Below, in pieces: positions 63,189 to 64,000 of a DNA stretch of 64,000 nucleotides. Within the stretch, counting starts at the first letter, position 1; every line of letters begins with the position of its first letter. Source of the stretch: an uncultured Clostridia bacterium (GTDB taxonomy: Bacteria > Bacillota > Clostridia > Oscillospirales > Ruminococcaceae); the NCBI GenBank assembly GCA_947625735.1, contig CANQPL010000004.1, positions 56,681 to 120,680 on the forward strand. The letters are read 5' to 3'. The notes under the pieces are model-generated. The model made no database searches, was not told the DNA's origin, and saw nothing but the letters and a program-made list of their open reading frames with translations. Position numbers and translations under genes: made by a program.

Positions 63189-63929
63189 CGGGGTCAACCC
63201 TGCCGTAATATCCTCAGTCACCGCTTCTATAAGCCTTTTTCTTGCAGCAGCCGAAAACCCGTGACCCTCTCCGGGAAATTCCGTCAGCGTACAGTCGGTA
63301 AAGCATTTCTCCGCCCTTTTCGCATAATCGGGAGTAACAAGTGTATCCGCCGTACCCTGATACAGCCGCACCCTACCCATATAACGCCCTATATGCTCAA
63401 ATACATCAAACTGCGGCAGACCCTTGCAGAATTTATCGGAAAGCTCCAACCCCATAAACATCATTGTCCCCTCAATAGTCCTGCCCCGCCAGTTGTCGGG
63501 AATGCAGAATGCGGGATAGAGAAGATACATTCCCGCAATGCGCTCATCGGCGGTCAGAGCGGAAACAAATCCGCCCTGACTTTCACCGTAAAGGTATATC
63601 CTGTCATTATCTGCATTTTCCAGATTTCTGATAAATTCTATTACCTTGTTTAAATCGTCCATCTCCGAGGAAATGCTCATATCAACAGATCTTCCGCTGC
63701 TTTGCGAACGCACCGAACCGCCGCAAAAATCGTAGCTGTAAGCAAGCACACCGCACTCTGCCAATGAACGTGCCATATCTTCAAGATCGCCGCAGCATGA
63801 ATTATAGCCGTGACTTAATATCACACAGGGAAGTGCGCCGTTTTTTTTACAGGGGACATACAGCCTGCCGTATATCTCCCTGTCGGCAAGCTGTATGGGC
63901 ATCTCCTTAACATCTATCGTGTATTTCAT
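63180..63929 (-). CDS. Alpha/beta hydrolase, dienelactone-hydrolase/BAAT-like
   Basis: 249 residues. ILSHGYNSCCGDLEDMARSLA (oxyanion), nucleophile Ser in YLYGESQGGFVSAL, Asp region YQGTADTLVTPDYA and catalytic His in PGEGHGFSAAARKR are all present. No signal peptide. Start at ATG 63929 with AAAGGCGG; the longer ORF is unsupported. A probable esterase or peptidase; substrate unknown. It is the first gene of a pair with the 62274-63068 hydrolase. Confidence 0.87.
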   Translation of the reverse strand: MKYTIDVKEMPIQLADREIYGRLYVPCKKNGALPCVILSHGYNSCCGDLEDMARSLAECGVLAYSYDFCGGSVRSQSSGRSVDMSISSEMDDLNKVIEFIRNLENADNDRIYLYGESQGGFVSALTADERIAGMYLLYPAFCIPDNWRGRTIEGTMMFMGLELSDKFCKGLPQFDVFEHIGRYMGRVRLYQGTADTLVTPDYAKRAEKCFTDCTLTEFPGEGHGFSAAARKRLIEAVTEDITAGLTPAG

Positions 63930-64000
63930 TATTATAATCCGCCTTTCTGCGAAAGGCACCAATGCGGTTATGAAAAGGTGCTTCCGCTAAAATGTTAAAT

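Overview
The window looks like chromosomal DNA from an anaerobic, low-to-mid-GC member of the Clostridia, most like Ruminococcus and relatives (Oscillospiraceae). Evidence: Firmicutes-type TTGACA-17-TATAAT promoters and AGGAGG ribosome sites, a T-box leader on leuA, pyruvate formate-lyase with its activase, a YceG/TelA pair, AgrC/AgrA-type two-component genes, lipoproteins with SBP domains, and B12-dependent methionine synthase with a free-standing activation domain. The assignment is from gene content only; no 16S gene is present.

Layout. 0.2-6.5 kb: an MscS channel, then a convergent three-gene operon (BlaI-type repressor, M56/BlaR1-like membrane peptidase, large propeller/solute-binding lipoprotein) with three copies of an 18-bp operator at its promoter. 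6.5-9.2 kb: a metal-efflux operon (ArsR sensor, separate HMA protein, Cd/Zn P-type ATPase). 9.2-10.2 kb: an inverted-repeat element and a small membrane protein. 10.3-13.8 kb: carB with a long leader and no carA nearby. 13.8-25.4 kb: an acyl-CoA synthetase, a HAD phosphatase, metA, then leuB-leuD-leuC downstream of a TelA/YceG stress pair, and leuA alone behind a T-box. 25.6-31.0 kb: a LacI-sensor/GGDEF protein, coaB and coaC as separate genes, tspO, and a GH3 lipoprotein. 31.1-36.5 kb: metF, the methionine synthase activation protein and a short metH, downstream of a sialate O-acetylesterase-like gene. 36.8-44.2 kb: accessory export genes, namely a GntR/ABC-2 operon whose ATPase is frameshifted, and an AgrA/AgrC pair followed by two ABC exporters, the first with an in-frame stop. 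44.3-46.1 kb: tRNA-Leu and an orphan sugar-type binding lipoprotein. 46.3-51.7 kb: a 1586-residue protein with about 15 copies of a 51-residue repeat and a C-terminal zinc ribbon, then a GtrA-type membrane protein. 52.0-55.3 kb: pyruvate formate-lyase in two pieces (699-residue body and 80-residue glycyl-radical domain) plus pflA. 55.4-64 kb: DUF1540 protein, PBP2-like transpeptidase, Nim-like flavoprotein read in frame from a broken APH(2'')-type kinase, a squalene-cyclase-like protein, a second propeller/SBP lipoprotein, and two alpha/beta hydrolases.

How the genes work together. Core metabolism is mixed-acid fermentation (pfl), leucine and methionine synthesis, one-carbon folate chemistry (metF to metH), CoA and carbamoyl phosphate synthesis. 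The accessory genes concern envelope sensing, metal and drug export, and uptake.

Most unusual observations: the physically split pyruvate formate-lyase; the repeat/zinc-ribbon giant; the BlaI operon controlling a propeller/SBP lipoprotein instead of a beta-lactamase; a repeat element whose hairpin sits on the stop codon of two different genes, with different stem sequences but preserved pairing; and an APH-Nim reading-frame fusion. Several genes (ABC ATPase, ABC exporter, APH) carry single-base disruptions, most in homopolymers, so sequencing error must be excluded before they are called pseudogenes.
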